Source of the DNA: Pseudomonadota bacterium
Lineage (GTDB): Bacteria; Pseudomonadota; Gammaproteobacteria; Burkholderiales; SG8-41
Length of the DNA stretch: 13,316 nt
NCBI GenBank assembly: GCA_023431245.1
Contig: JAEYXO010000031.1
Location: forward strand, 1-13,316
Direction: 5' to 3'
This document shows positions 1-7,704 of this stretch, piece after piece. Both the position numbers and the translations under genes were made by a program. Below the pieces are notes generated by a model, which did no database searches, was not told the DNA's origin, and saw only the letters and a program-made list of their open reading frames with translations. Position 1 is the stretch's first letter. Every line of letters starts with the position of its first letter.

Positions 1-870
1 CGCGTGCCCAGCAGCGAAGCCTTCGCCACCGTTGCGCGCACCCAGGACTTTCTGGTGAAGGGCGGACTGCTGACGCTGCTGCTGTTTGCCACGCTCGTGC
101 CGATCGGCCTCTACCTGGTGTTCCGCCACCTGCGCCAGGCCGCGGCACACGCCGATCGCATGACGCTGGGCGAATTGCCGCTTGAGCCCCTGCCGCTGTA
201 CCGCCACGACGAGGTCGGGCACCTGATTGCCGCATTCAACCGCCTGCTGGCCAAGCTCAACCAGAACCAGGCCGAGCTGGCGCGCATGGCGCACCACGAC
301 ACGCTGACCGGCCTGCCCAACCGGGTATTGTTATCGGACCGGCTGCAGCAGGTGCTGGCCCAGGCGCAGCGCAAGCGGACCGCGGTGGGGCTGCTGTTCA
401 TGGACCTCGACGGCTTCAAGGACATCAACGACAGCCTCGGCCATGAAGCCGGCGACGAGCTCCTGCGGCAGGTCACCGGGCGCCTCTCGGGCATCGTGCG
501 CGGAGCCGACACGCTGGCACGGGTCGGCGGCGACGAGTTTGTCCTGCTGCTGAGCGATCTCGGCGACAACGCCGAAGAAGTGGCCGCCATCGTCGCGCGC
601 AAATGCATCGAGGCCCTGAAAGCGCGGTTCACGATATCCGGAAAGGAATGCGGCATCGGCGTTTCGATCGGCATTGCCGTCGGCAACGGCGAGAGTACTG
701 CGGATGCGCTGCTGCTGACCGCGGATCACGCGATGTACGACGCGAAGAAAGCCGGCCGCGGCCGGCATGTCATTCGTCAGGTCAGCACCACTGCCACGCC
801 GGCACCGTCGGCGGCGGGGGCGAGTGCCGATGCCGGCGGCATGCACGGACTGCGCAGCCGCCTTAAATGA
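1..870 (+). CDS. HAMP-GGDEF diguanylate cyclase, 5' end outside window
   Basis: The frame is open from the first base, so this is the C-terminal part of a longer protein; a GTG at base 4 is probably internal. The visible part has one membrane segment (about residues 19-41, counting from that GTG), a HAMP-like linker (about 41-92) and a complete GGDEF domain (about 97-258). The signature GGDEF is at 175-179. Before it, separated by five residues, is R-G-A-D (166-169), the RxxD inhibitory site that binds product. The family condenses two GTP into cyclic di-GMP at the inner membrane. With the active site intact and no EAL domain in view, this should be an active, feedback-inhibited cyclase. A periplasmic sensor domain is expected upstream of the window. 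The last residues are an Ala/Gly-rich tail. The gene converges on the Bug-protein gene 28 bp away. Confidence 0.93.
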   Translation, partial: RVPSSEAFATVARTQDFLVKGGLLTLLLFATLVPIGLYLVFRHLRQAAAHADRMTLGELPLEPLPLYRHDEVGHLIAAFNRLLAKLNQNQAELARMAHHDTLTGLPNRVLLSDRLQQVLAQAQRKRTAVGLLFMDLDGFKDINDSLGHEAGDELLRQVTGRLSGIVRGADTLARVGGDEFVLLLSDLGDNAEEVAAIVARKCIEALKARFTISGKECGIGVSIGIAVGNGESTADALLLTADHAMYDAKKAGRGRHVIRQVSTTATPAPSAAGASADAGGMHGLRSRLK

Positions 871-871
871 T

Positions 872-891
872 CCGCCATCACCCGGTGGCGG
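872..891. terminator. Short hairpin between convergent genes, possible weak terminator
   Basis: CCGCCA (872-877) pairs perfectly with TGGCGG (886-891) around an 8-base loop. It sits in the 28-bp gap between the stop codons of the cyclase gene and the convergent Bug gene. There is no T-run on either side, so intrinsic termination is doubtful. Its position is the main argument for it. Confidence 0.3.
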
Positions 892-898
892 CAACGGC

Positions 899-1861
899 TC
901 AGTCCCCGCGGATTTGTGCTTCGCGGATGACTTTCGAAAATGTCGCGATGTCGGACTGGATCAGCCTGTTCATGACCTCAGGCGAGGCCGGCTGCAGATC
1001 GTAGCCGTGACCGGCCAGTCTCTGCGCGGTCTCGGGCAGGGCAAGAACCTTCAGCAGATCCGCATTGATCCTGCGCACGATGCCCGGCGGCACTCCGGCG
1101 GGAGCCAGCAGTCCCACCCAGGTTTCCATCACGACACCAGGCACCGTTTCGCTCAGCGTGGGCACGTCGGGCGCAAGCTTCGAGCGTTTGCCGCTGGCAA
1201 TGGCCAGCAGCCGCACCCGGCCAGCCTGCTCGTGCACCCGGACCGAGGCGAGGCTGGAAAAACCCATGCCGACCTGCCCGGTGATGATGGCCGTCATCGC
1301 CGGATTGCCGCCTTTATACGGCACATGGGTGATGTCGACCTTCGCCGCCAGCTTCAGCATTTCACCGGCGATGTTGCTGGTGGTGCCATGCCCGGCTGTG
1401 CTGTAGGCCAGTTGAGAGGTCTTCGCCAGCGCGATCAGCTCCTTGACGGATTTGACCGGCAGTTTGAGGCTGACCGCCAGCGCGGTCGGCAGATCGGCGA
1501 TCTTGGCCACCCCGGCAAGCTGCTTGCCGACGGCGAGCTTGTTCTGCAGGATCAGGTTCGGCGCGAGATTGGAATTGACCATCAGCAGCGTATAACCGTC
1601 GGGCGTCGCCCTGGACACGGTTTCGGTGCCGATCATGATGCCGGCCCCGGGGCGGTTGTCCACCACCACCGATTGTCCCCACAGCGCGGACAGATCATGT
1701 CCGACCGTACGCGCCATGATGTCCAGGCCGCCGCCGGGTGAGGCGGGCACGATCAGCCGCACGGACTTTGTCGGATAATCCTGCGCTGCGGCAAAGCCTG
1801 TCGCCAGAGCGCCGCCGATGACACACGCCGCCACAAACAGCGGCCGCAGATGCTGCTTCAT
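899..1861 (-). CDS. Bug/TctC-family periplasmic solute-binding protein (first copy)
   Basis: Predicted 320-residue secreted protein. The start chosen is the ATG at 1861: a strong Shine-Dalgarno, GGGAGGA on the minus strand (1868-1874), lies six bases upstream and the signal peptide then begins properly (MKQHLRPLF, hydrophobic core to about residue 26, cleavage near AAA|QDYP). An in-frame start 21 codons upstream would overlap the previous gene and spoil the signal sequence. Family marks are SPGGGLDIMAR (about 41-51), VVDNRPGAG (about 66-74), ATPDGYTLL and the HVPYKGG motif. TctC/Bug proteins bind carboxylates or similar small organic acids in the periplasm; many are orphans without TctA/TctB membrane partners, as here. 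The hydrolase gene ends 19 bp upstream on the same strand, so the two are likely co-transcribed, and the ligand may relate to the hydrolase product (inference). Confidence 0.92.
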   Translation of the reverse strand: MKQHLRPLFVAACVIGGALATGFAAAQDYPTKSVRLIVPASPGGGLDIMARTVGHDLSALWGQSVVVDNRPGAGIMIGTETVSRATPDGYTLLMVNSNLAPNLILQNKLAVGKQLAGVAKIADLPTALAVSLKLPVKSVKELIALAKTSQLAYSTAGHGTTSNIAGEMLKLAAKVDITHVPYKGGNPAMTAIITGQVGMGFSSLASVRVHEQAGRVRLLAIASGKRSKLAPDVPTLSETVPGVVMETWVGLLAPAGVPPGIVRRINADLLKVLALPETAQRLAGHGYDLQPASPEVMNRLIQSDIATFSKVIREAQIRGD

Positions 1862-1867
1862 TGCAAA

Positions 1868-1874
1868 TCCTCCC
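1868..1874 (-). promoter_or_regulatory. Ribosome binding site that fixes the Bug-protein start
   Basis: Minus-strand GGGAGGA, six bases before the ATG at 1861. It lies in the 19-bp gap after the hydrolase stop codon, and favours the 320-residue form over the longer reading that starts at 1924. Confidence 0.75.
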
Positions 1875-1880
1875 GGCATG

Positions 1881-2972
1881 TTATTTGACCTTCCGCTCCA
1901 GCCATTGCCGGAAATAAGCCGCAATCTCCAGATTGTTTTTTTCCAGCATCATCATGTGCCCGTTGCCGCGGATGCCGACATCGGCAAGCCGTACAAAATC
2001 ATGGTCGACACCGGCCTGTTTCAGGAACAGGGACGTGCAATGGTCATACGGTGCGTGATACGAGGCCTCGGCGGTGACGATCAGGATCGGAATGTTTTGC
2101 AGATTGGGCAGTTGCCGTGCCGGCTCGGCCTGCAGCCAGCACCGCACCAGTCCCGGGCCATCCGCCACCTCCTGGCGCACGAACTCAAGCGCATCCGCCG
2201 AAGCCACGGCCGGTGAAAAAGTCAGCGGACCGCGGGTGATGCCCCAGGGCCGCGTGATGCGGTCTTCCTCGAAATAATCCGGCGGTCCCTTGAATTTCAT
2301 TTCCCACACCGGCGCGCCGTTGGGTTCCACGGCGAGGATGCCGCGCACCAGTTCCGGCCGTGCATCGGCAATGGCCCAGCCCAGCGGACCGCCCTGCGAA
2401 TGCGTCAGCAGCACCGCCGGACCGATGCGATCAAGCAACTCACTGCCCGCCTCGCGCAGCAGTGCCTCGATGCTGCCGATGTCTTCCATGCTTTCAACCT
2501 GCGAGGCATAAAACTGGTCGAAGGCCGCATCGCCGGCCACGCCGCTGCCCGGCCATTGCGTGTGCAGTGCCGCCTGCGGCCACAACCCGGCATTCTCCGG
2601 CGCGGAAAACCGCTTTTCGGTGATCGCGGTACCGCGGTGCACCGATGGACCGTAGCTGCGCGGAAAATAGCCGGAGCGCCCGCGCCCGGGCTGGTCCACC
2701 ACGTACACCGCATAACCCTCGGCGAGGAAATAATCCGCCCAGCCCCGGCGCCCGTCCGGTGTGCAGAGAAAATTGACGCCGGTCTGGCCGCCGCCGTGGA
2801 TCATCACGACGGGATAGGGAAAACGCCGCCGCGCCGGAACCTGGTATTGCACATACATCTGCCCCGACATCGTGTCGTCTTCATGGCGATAACGACCGCC
2901 GGTGAAAAAGCAGCCCTGGTCGGCAAGCTGCAGAGGATGGTCGGCGTCGAACAGGGCGTCACTGAGGGGCAT
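1881..2972 (-). CDS. Alpha/beta hydrolase, esterase-713-like
   Basis: Predicted 363-residue alpha/beta-fold hydrolase without a signal peptide. An oxyanion-hole motif H-G-G-G is at 59-62. The nucleophile elbow reads T-H-S-Q-G (190-194) with Ser192 as candidate nucleophile; the usual first glycine of G-x-S-x-G is Thr. Glu216, in the strand AVEPNGAP after the elbow, is the likely acid, and His339 in GNGHMM the likely base. A Ser-Glu-His triad with the acid after strand 6 is a feature of the esterase 713-like group of bacterial hydrolases, which this resembles in length and in its N-terminal QGCFFTGGRY segment. Substrate is unknown; an ester or lactone is the general expectation. The first ATG is used because family members keep this N-terminus, although the ribosome site before it is weak. 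It is first in a likely operon with the Bug-protein gene. Confidence 0.88.
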   Translation of the reverse strand: MPLSDALFDADHPLQLADQGCFFTGGRYRHEDDTMSGQMYVQYQVPARRRFPYPVVMIHGGGQTGVNFLCTPDGRRGWADYFLAEGYAVYVVDQPGRGRSGYFPRSYGPSVHRGTAITEKRFSAPENAGLWPQAALHTQWPGSGVAGDAAFDQFYASQVESMEDIGSIEALLREAGSELLDRIGPAVLLTHSQGGPLGWAIADARPELVRGILAVEPNGAPVWEMKFKGPPDYFEEDRITRPWGITRGPLTFSPAVASADALEFVRQEVADGPGLVRCWLQAEPARQLPNLQNIPILIVTAEASYHAPYDHCTSLFLKQAGVDHDFVRLADVGIRGNGHMMMLEKNNLEIAAYFRQWLERKVK

Positions 2973-3168
2973 GCTGGAAATTCCGGAAAAGAAAAACCTG
3001 GCGCGTTTTCACATGATCAGCGCGACGAGTGTAACGCGCCTGCCGCACCCCTCCCCCGGCAAGTCCGCGATGCGAAATTGCCGACCACCCGCAGGTCACC
3101 GCCTGCCGCCCGGCCATCAATGGCGTAGACTAGGCGCCGCCCATTCCACATTTTTACACGGACATCAC

Positions 3169-3777
3169 ATGCTCACCCTTTACGGTTCCGCCAACTCCCG
3201 CGGCCTGCGCGTCGTCTGGATGGCCGCCGAACTCGGCCTCAAGTATGAACACCGGGACTGGCTGCCACGCTCGCCGGAAACCAAAACCGCGGACTACCGT
3301 GCGCTCAATGCCGGCGGCCGTGTGCCGACGATCGACGACGACGGCTTCATCCTGTCGGAGTCGATGGCGATCAACATGTATCTCGCGAAGAAACACAAAA
3401 GCCCGCTCTATCCCTCCGACCCGAAACTCGAGGCGCTGTGCTGGCAGTGGAGCCTGTGGGAAACCGACCTGCTCGACCGCCAGATCGTCGATTACGTGCG
3501 CCACACCGTGGCGCTGCCGGCAGCGGAACGCAAGCCGGCCGTCGCGGAGAAAGCCTGGCTCGAAGTCGCACCGGCCTTCGACGTGCTCGATGCCGCGCTG
3601 GGGAAATCACCCTGGCTTGCCGGCCCGGCGTTTTCGGTCGCCGACCTCAACGTCGCCAGCGCGCTTTATCGCGCACTGTCGATCGACACCAGCAAGTGGG
3701 CCAATCTGCATGCCTGGCTGATGCGCTGCTGGGACCGCCCGGCGGCCAGACATGCGCGCGCACTGCGCGAAAAATAG
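3169..3777 (+). CDS. Glutathione S-transferase family protein
   Basis: Predicted 202-residue cytosolic protein, a typical bacterial GST length. The frame is open well upstream, but the ATG at 3169 begins the canonical thioredoxin-fold start MLTLYGSANSRGLRVVW. Ser10 is the probable residue activating glutathione. VP at 52-53 supplies the cis-proline, and E64-S65 in LSESMAI binds the gamma-glutamyl part of glutathione. The C-terminal helical domain runs from about residue 85 and contains the SVADL motif (156-160) with the N-capping Asp159. GSTs conjugate or reduce with glutathione; the substrate cannot be read from the sequence. It is divergent from the hydrolase gene across a 196-bp spacer and convergent with the M48 gene. 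No convincing promoter was identified in the spacer; a TAGACT at 3126-3131 could be a -10 element but has no good -35. Confidence 0.92.
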   Translation: MLTLYGSANSRGLRVVWMAAELGLKYEHRDWLPRSPETKTADYRALNAGGRVPTIDDDGFILSESMAINMYLAKKHKSPLYPSDPKLEALCWQWSLWETDLLDRQIVDYVRHTVALPAAERKPAVAEKAWLEVAPAFDVLDAALGKSPWLAGPAFSVADLNVASALYRALSIDTSKWANLHAWLMRCWDRPAARHARALREK

Positions 3778-3792
3778 CCCGGCAGACGACAG

Positions 3793-3824
3793 AACATATC
3801 CGGGAGCGCACTTCCGGATATGTT
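3793..3824. terminator. Perfect 11-bp inverted repeat between convergent genes
   Basis: AACATATCCGG (3793-3803) pairs perfectly with CCGGATATGTT (3814-3824) around a 10-base loop. It sits in the 51-bp gap between the GST and M48 stop codons. A T-rich tract starts about ten bases past the plus-strand arm (TTGTTTTT at 3833-3840), farther than in a textbook terminator. The likely role is termination of the GST transcript and perhaps of both converging transcripts. The half AT, half GC stem stands out from the GC-rich surroundings. Confidence 0.5.
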
Positions 3825-3828
3825 GTAA

Positions 3829-5154
3829 CTAATTGTTTTTATTGATATTTTTTGACTTTTCTGCGGCGCTGACATCGCTACCGAGAACCGCGGCGATGCG
3901 CTCGGCAATCGCAAACTCGCCGCAGGTATTGAACGCCCCTTCGCAGGTCCGGCCCGACCTGCGCGCCTCCAGTGCGCGCGCGTAATAGGTTTTGGCAAGG
4001 TCGGCGAAACCCAGTCCCGTTGCCGCCTCGCCGAGCAGGAAATACGACAGGTCGTTGAGATAACCGACCTTGACCACGGCCACCGCCAGTTCGCGCCACT
4101 GGTTTTTGTCATGCAGGGTTTTCCAGGTGCCGCGCTGGTAACCGTAGGCAAACATGCATTCCATGGTGCAGCTGAACACCGCTTCGCCCTTGCGGAAACG
4201 CTCGAATTCCTCCGCGACAAAAGTCATCACCTGCGGTTCTGCCGCCACCCGCGCCGCATATTCCTCGCGCGACACGCCGCCGACCGGCCGCTCGTTCACC
4301 GCCATGCCGAGAAAATCCGGCAGCGGTCCCGCGGACTTTGCGGATTTCGCCGCCTGGTACAGCGGATCAACCTTCGCCACCAGTTCCTGCAGCCGCTGCG
4401 CGCGGTTCTCCGGCGACGGATGGGTCGAGAAAAATTCCGCGGGGCTGTCGCCCTCCTTCGCCATTTTTTCCCACAGGGTCACCGCGGCGCGCGGGTCAAA
4501 ACCCGCACGGGCCGCGAGTTCGATGCCGATCTGGGCGGCCTCGGTTTCAGCCTCTCGGCTGTTGGGCAGCGTGATCGCCAGCGCCGCGGCCAGCGCCATC
4601 GCGTTCTGGGTGCGGTGATAGGACCCCGGGTCATTGCGTGAACTCGCCAGCACCGACAGCAGCGCGGTGCTGACGCCGACGGTCATCGCCATCGACATCT
4701 TCTCCCGCGTGTGGCTCGCCAGCGCGTGGCCGATCTCGTGGCCCATCACGTTGGCGATCTCGTCGTCCGTCGCCTTCAGTTTTTCCCAGAAGCCGGTGTA
4801 GATGCCCATTTTGCCGCCGGCCATGCAGAAGGCATTCACCGTCTTCGGCTCGTCGATGACCTGCACCTCCCAGCCCCAGCCGGCGGAATCGGGACGGAAA
4901 CGCACCGCCTCGGCGATCAGCCGGTTGGTGATTTCGCGCACGCGGGTGACGCGCGGCGAAGCCACCTCCACCCGGTTCTTCTTCGAGAATTCCCCGATCA
5001 TGCTGGAGTAGGCTGACACCGCGCCCTGGATCGCCGACTCTTCCGACATCAGCATCAACTGGCTGCGCCCGGTGATGGTGTTGGTGGCGCAGCCCGAGGC
5101 CAGCGCGATCAGCGCGATCAGCAGCCAGCGTGCAAATCCGTGGATACGATTCAT
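3829..5154 (-). CDS. M48-family zinc metalloprotease lipoprotein
   Basis: Predicted 441-residue lipoprotein. The ATG at 5154 is chosen because it starts a signal peptide with a lipobox ending A-S-G-C (Cys22), with AGGA about seven bases upstream; the longer reading to 5367 lacks this. The zinc site HEIGH is at 139-143, and the third ligand is likely Glu203 in SREAETEAAQIG. Family members normally have E-x-E-A-D there; here the Asp is Ala. The protease core ends with the STHPSPENRAQRL segment (about 243-255), as in BepA/LoiP-like proteins of envelope quality control. After it comes a C-terminal extension of about 180 residues, partly helical and TPR-like (about 365-425), with two Cys pairs (SCTMEC, TCEGAFNTC). 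Role: cleavage of misassembled envelope proteins (family knowledge). The sorting residue after Cys22 is Ala, compatible with the outer membrane. Confidence 0.9.
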   Translation of the reverse strand: MNRIHGFARWLLIALIALASGCATNTITGRSQLMLMSEESAIQGAVSAYSSMIGEFSKKNRVEVASPRVTRVREITNRLIAEAVRFRPDSAGWGWEVQVIDEPKTVNAFCMAGGKMGIYTGFWEKLKATDDEIANVMGHEIGHALASHTREKMSMAMTVGVSTALLSVLASSRNDPGSYHRTQNAMALAAALAITLPNSREAETEAAQIGIELAARAGFDPRAAVTLWEKMAKEGDSPAEFFSTHPSPENRAQRLQELVAKVDPLYQAAKSAKSAGPLPDFLGMAVNERPVGGVSREEYAARVAAEPQVMTFVAEEFERFRKGEAVFSCTMECMFAYGYQRGTWKTLHDKNQWRELAVAVVKVGYLNDLSYFLLGEAATGLGFADLAKTYYARALEARRSGRTCEGAFNTCGEFAIAERIAAVLGSDVSAAEKSKNINKNN

Positions 5155-5389
5155 GACTGTTCCTGGTGTCTCGCCGCACCGGAGCACCGGCGCGGAATGC
5201 AAGGCGCGGCAGACGCGCATTGTAACGATTTCGCGCACCCGCCCGGTCCGCCCGTCATGCGTCCGCACCCCGTTGTTTTGATTGAACATTCGATGCGAAC
5301 CCTGCGCCCGGCATGACGCGCGCCCGGCATTCCCCATAAAATCCGCCTGAACCGCAACGCATTCCAACTACAGCGGTGGAGGAGAACGC

Positions 5390-6367
5390 ATGAATCCGAA
5401 GTCCCGACTCTGCATTCCGCTGTTCCTGGCGTTGCTGGCCGCAACGGTGCCCGCACAGGCAGTCGCGGCCGACTGGCCCCTGAGGCCCGTCCGCATCATC
5501 GTCCCCTATCCGCCGGGCGGCACCACCGACCCCACCGCGCGCGCCTTCGCCAGCTGGTTCGGCGAGAAATTCAACACCACCATCGTCATCGACAACCGTC
5601 CCGGCGCCGGCTCGACCATCGGCCACGGACTCGCAGCCAACGCGACTCCTGACGGCTACACGCTGGTGCTCGGCACTTCCGGCGGGCTGGTGGTCAGCGC
5701 GGCCTTCGGCAGCAAACTCGCCTACGATCCGGTCAGGGATTTCACGCCGATCGGTGTCGGCGTCTATGTTCCCTTCCTGATCGTCGTGCATCCCGCGGTG
5801 CCGGCAAAAAACGTGAAGGAACTGGTTGATCTCGCCAAGGCGCAACCGGGCAAGATCAATTTCGCCTCGCCCGGCACCGGCACGCCCAACCATCTCGGCA
5901 TGGAACTGCTGACCGCGCTGACCGGCGCCAGATTCACCCATGTGCCGTACAAGGGCGGCGGCGCGGCAACCGCCGACCTGCTCGCCGGCCGAGTGCAGGC
6001 GATCTTCGGCGGCGCAGCGCCTTGGCAGCCGCACATGACCAGCGGACGCGCGCGCGCCATCGCCATCGGCCATCCGGAGCGGCTGAAGACCCTGCCCGAC
6101 ATCCCGGCCATCGCCGAAACCTACCCCGGATTCAACAACACGACCTGGTACGGCTTCCTCGGGCCCGCAGGCACGCCGGCGCATGTGGTGAAAAAAGTGA
6201 ATGCCGAAATGAAACGGGCCGTGGAAGACCCCGGTGTCGTCAAACACCTCGAAAGCATCGGCATGGTGCCGACCTGGACCACGCCGCAGGACATGGGAAA
6301 AATGATCCGCACGGAACTTGCGCGCTGGAAAAAAGTGGTCGCCGACGCCGGGATCAAGCCGGATTGA
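5390..6367 (+). CDS. Bug/TctC-family periplasmic solute-binding protein (second copy)
   Basis: Predicted 325-residue secreted protein with a strong ribosome site (GGAGGAGA, about five bases before the ATG). The signal peptide runs to about residue 27, with cleavage near VAA|DWP. Family motifs are intact: YPPGGTTDPTAR (about 40-51), IDNRPGAG (67-74), ATPDGYTLV (85-93), GTPNHLGMELL and HVPYKGGGAATADLLAG. It is a different paralogue from the minus-strand Bug protein in this window; the ligand-facing stretches after the PGG and NRPGAG motifs differ clearly. The Bug fold encloses a carboxylated ligand through backbone contacts from these loops, so the exact ligand is not predictable. No tctA or tctB genes follow. 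It is transcribed divergently from the M48 gene across 235 bp and is followed 66 bp later by the sigma factor gene. Confidence 0.94.
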   Translation: MNPKSRLCIPLFLALLAATVPAQAVAADWPLRPVRIIVPYPPGGTTDPTARAFASWFGEKFNTTIVIDNRPGAGSTIGHGLAANATPDGYTLVLGTSGGLVVSAAFGSKLAYDPVRDFTPIGVGVYVPFLIVVHPAVPAKNVKELVDLAKAQPGKINFASPGTGTPNHLGMELLTALTGARFTHVPYKGGGAATADLLAGRVQAIFGGAAPWQPHMTSGRARAIAIGHPERLKTLPDIPAIAETYPGFNNTTWYGFLGPAGTPAHVVKKVNAEMKRAVEDPGVVKHLESIGMVPTWTTPQDMGKMIRTELARWKKVVADAGIKPD

Positions 6368-6407
6368 GTGCCTGACATGCGCTCGATCACGGCGCCGCTG
6401 ATATAAG

Positions 6408-6433
6408 CTGCCGCGGCACCGGAACCGCGGCAG
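6408..6433 (+). promoter_or_regulatory. GC-rich hairpin directly abutting the sigma-factor start codon
   Basis: CTGCCGCGG (6408-6416) and CCGCGGCAG (6425-6433) form a perfect 9-bp stem with the 8-base loop CACCGGAA. The last paired base is immediately followed by the ATG at 6434. No T-run follows, so it is not a standard terminator for the Bug gene. The only Shine-Dalgarno-like purines, GGAA, lie in the loop. Such a structure could limit translation of the sigma factor (inference). Confidence 0.45.
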
Positions 6434-7687
6434 ATGAACGACGGACCACCACATACCAATATTCGCGATGCGCGCGCCGCGGTTGATGCCGTCTACCGCA
6501 GCGAATCGCGCCGCGTGTTCGCCACGCTGGTGCGCCTGCTCGGTGATTTCGACGCGGCGGAGGAAGCGCTGCACGATGCCTTCCGCGCAGCGCTGGAACA
6601 GTGGCCGCGCGACGGCATACCCGCCAATCCCCGCGCCTGGCTGATCTCGGCCGGGCGCTTCAGGGCCATCGACCGGATCCGCCGTGATGCACGCGTCGAT
6701 GCGCTGGATGACGAAACAACCGAAAACATCCCCGCGCCCGACGCGGCGGAAACCGAGGACATCGAGGACGACCGGCTGCGCCTGATCTTCACCTGCTGCC
6801 ATCCGGCGCTGGCGCCGGACGCGCAGGTCGCGCTGACGCTGCGCGAGGTCTGCGGCCTGACCACCGAGGAAATCGCCCGCGCCTTCCTCGGCGCAACACC
6901 GGCGCTGGCGCAGCGCATCGTGCGCGCGAAAAACAAGATCCGCGACGCAAAGATTCCCTACCGGGTGCCGCCGCCCGAAGAACTGCCGGAGCGCCTCGAC
7001 AGCGTGCTGCGGGTCATCTACCTGGTGTTCAACGAAGGTTACGCCGCGTCCTCGGGCGCATCGCTGACCCGGCGCGACCTCTCCGGCGAAGCCATCCGAC
7101 TCGCAAGGCTGGTGGTCGAACTGCTGCCGGAACCGGAGGCAATGGGACTGCTGGCGCTGATGCTGCTGCATGAATCACGCCGCGCGGCGCGCAGCGACGG
7201 CAACGGCGACCTGGTGCTGCTCGAGGACCAGGACCGCTCGGCCTGGGACCGCGAACTGATCCGCGAGGGCATCGCGCTGGTCGAGCGCGCGCTGCCGGCC
7301 CGGCGCCCCGGTCCCTATGCGCTGCAGGCCGCCATCTCCGCAGTGCACGCCGAAGCGGCCGACGCCGCCGCCACCGACTGGGTGCAGATCACCGGCCTCT
7401 ACGACCTGCTGCTGCGTGTCGAACCTTCGCCGGTGGTGGAACTCAACCGCGCGGTCGCCGTCGCGATGCGCGACGGTCCGGCCGCCGGACTGGCACTGGT
7501 CGATGCGCTGCTGGAGCGCGGCGAACTCGGGGACTACCGGCTCGCGCATGCCGCGCGCGCCGATTTCTGCCGCCGGCTCGGCCGCGATGAGGACGCACGC
7601 GCAGCCTATCGCCGCGCGCTGGACCTGACGCATCAGGCGCCGGAACGGCGTTTCCTCGAAAAACGCCTCGCCGCGCTGGCGTCATAA
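6434..7687 (+). CDS. ECF42-type RNA polymerase sigma factor with long C-terminal extension
   Basis: Predicted 417 residues, about twice the size of a normal ECF sigma factor. Region sigma-2 is at about 15-84 (FATLVRLLGDFDAAEEALHDAF, then the LISAGRFRAIDRIRR segment that contacts the -10). Region sigma-4 is at about 115-172 (TLREVCGLTTEEIARAFL, the helix-turn-helix for the -35). Residues 185-417 match the DUF6596/TPR-like extension of ECF42 members, including VIYLVFNEGYAASSG (194-208) and an Ala-rich helical repeat end. ECF42 factors lack an anti-sigma factor, are linked to DGPF-protein genes, and need the extension for activity (known for the group). Both hold here: no anti-sigma gene is present and a YCII/DGPF operon starts about 120 bp downstream. 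The ATG at 6434 is the first start after an in-frame TAA at 6404; its ribosome site is poor. Confidence 0.93.
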   Translation: MNDGPPHTNIRDARAAVDAVYRSESRRVFATLVRLLGDFDAAEEALHDAFRAALEQWPRDGIPANPRAWLISAGRFRAIDRIRRDARVDALDDETTENIPAPDAAETEDIEDDRLRLIFTCCHPALAPDAQVALTLREVCGLTTEEIARAFLGATPALAQRIVRAKNKIRDAKIPYRVPPPEELPERLDSVLRVIYLVFNEGYAASSGASLTRRDLSGEAIRLARLVVELLPEPEAMGLLALMLLHESRRAARSDGNGDLVLLEDQDRSAWDRELIREGIALVERALPARRPGPYALQAAISAVHAEAADAAATDWVQITGLYDLLLRVEPSPVVELNRAVAVAMRDGPAAGLALVDALLERGELGDYRLAHAARADFCRRLGRDEDARAAYRRALDLTHQAPERRFLEKRLAALAS

Positions 7688-7704
7688 AAAAATTTTCCGG
7701 AGGG

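Noticed and set aside
767..1741. A 324-codon plus-strand frame opposite the first Bug gene
   Set aside because: It overlaps the end of the cyclase gene and is fully antisense to a secreted protein with a good ribosome site; the product has no recognisable features.
3677..3688. TGTCGATCGACA, a palindrome containing the ECF42 -35 hexamer on both strands
   Set aside because: It is inside the GST coding sequence, with no CGAC at the right distance leading to a gene start. Other TGTCGA copies in coding DNA (for example near 1333 and 7417) show that the hexamer occurs by chance.
5255..7171. A 638-codon open frame on the minus strand across the second Bug gene and the first half of the sigma gene
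   Set aside because: It lies antisense to two clearly recognisable genes, has no family-like motifs and a low-complexity Arg/Gly/His-rich product. Long antisense frames are expected with strong GC bias at third codon positions.
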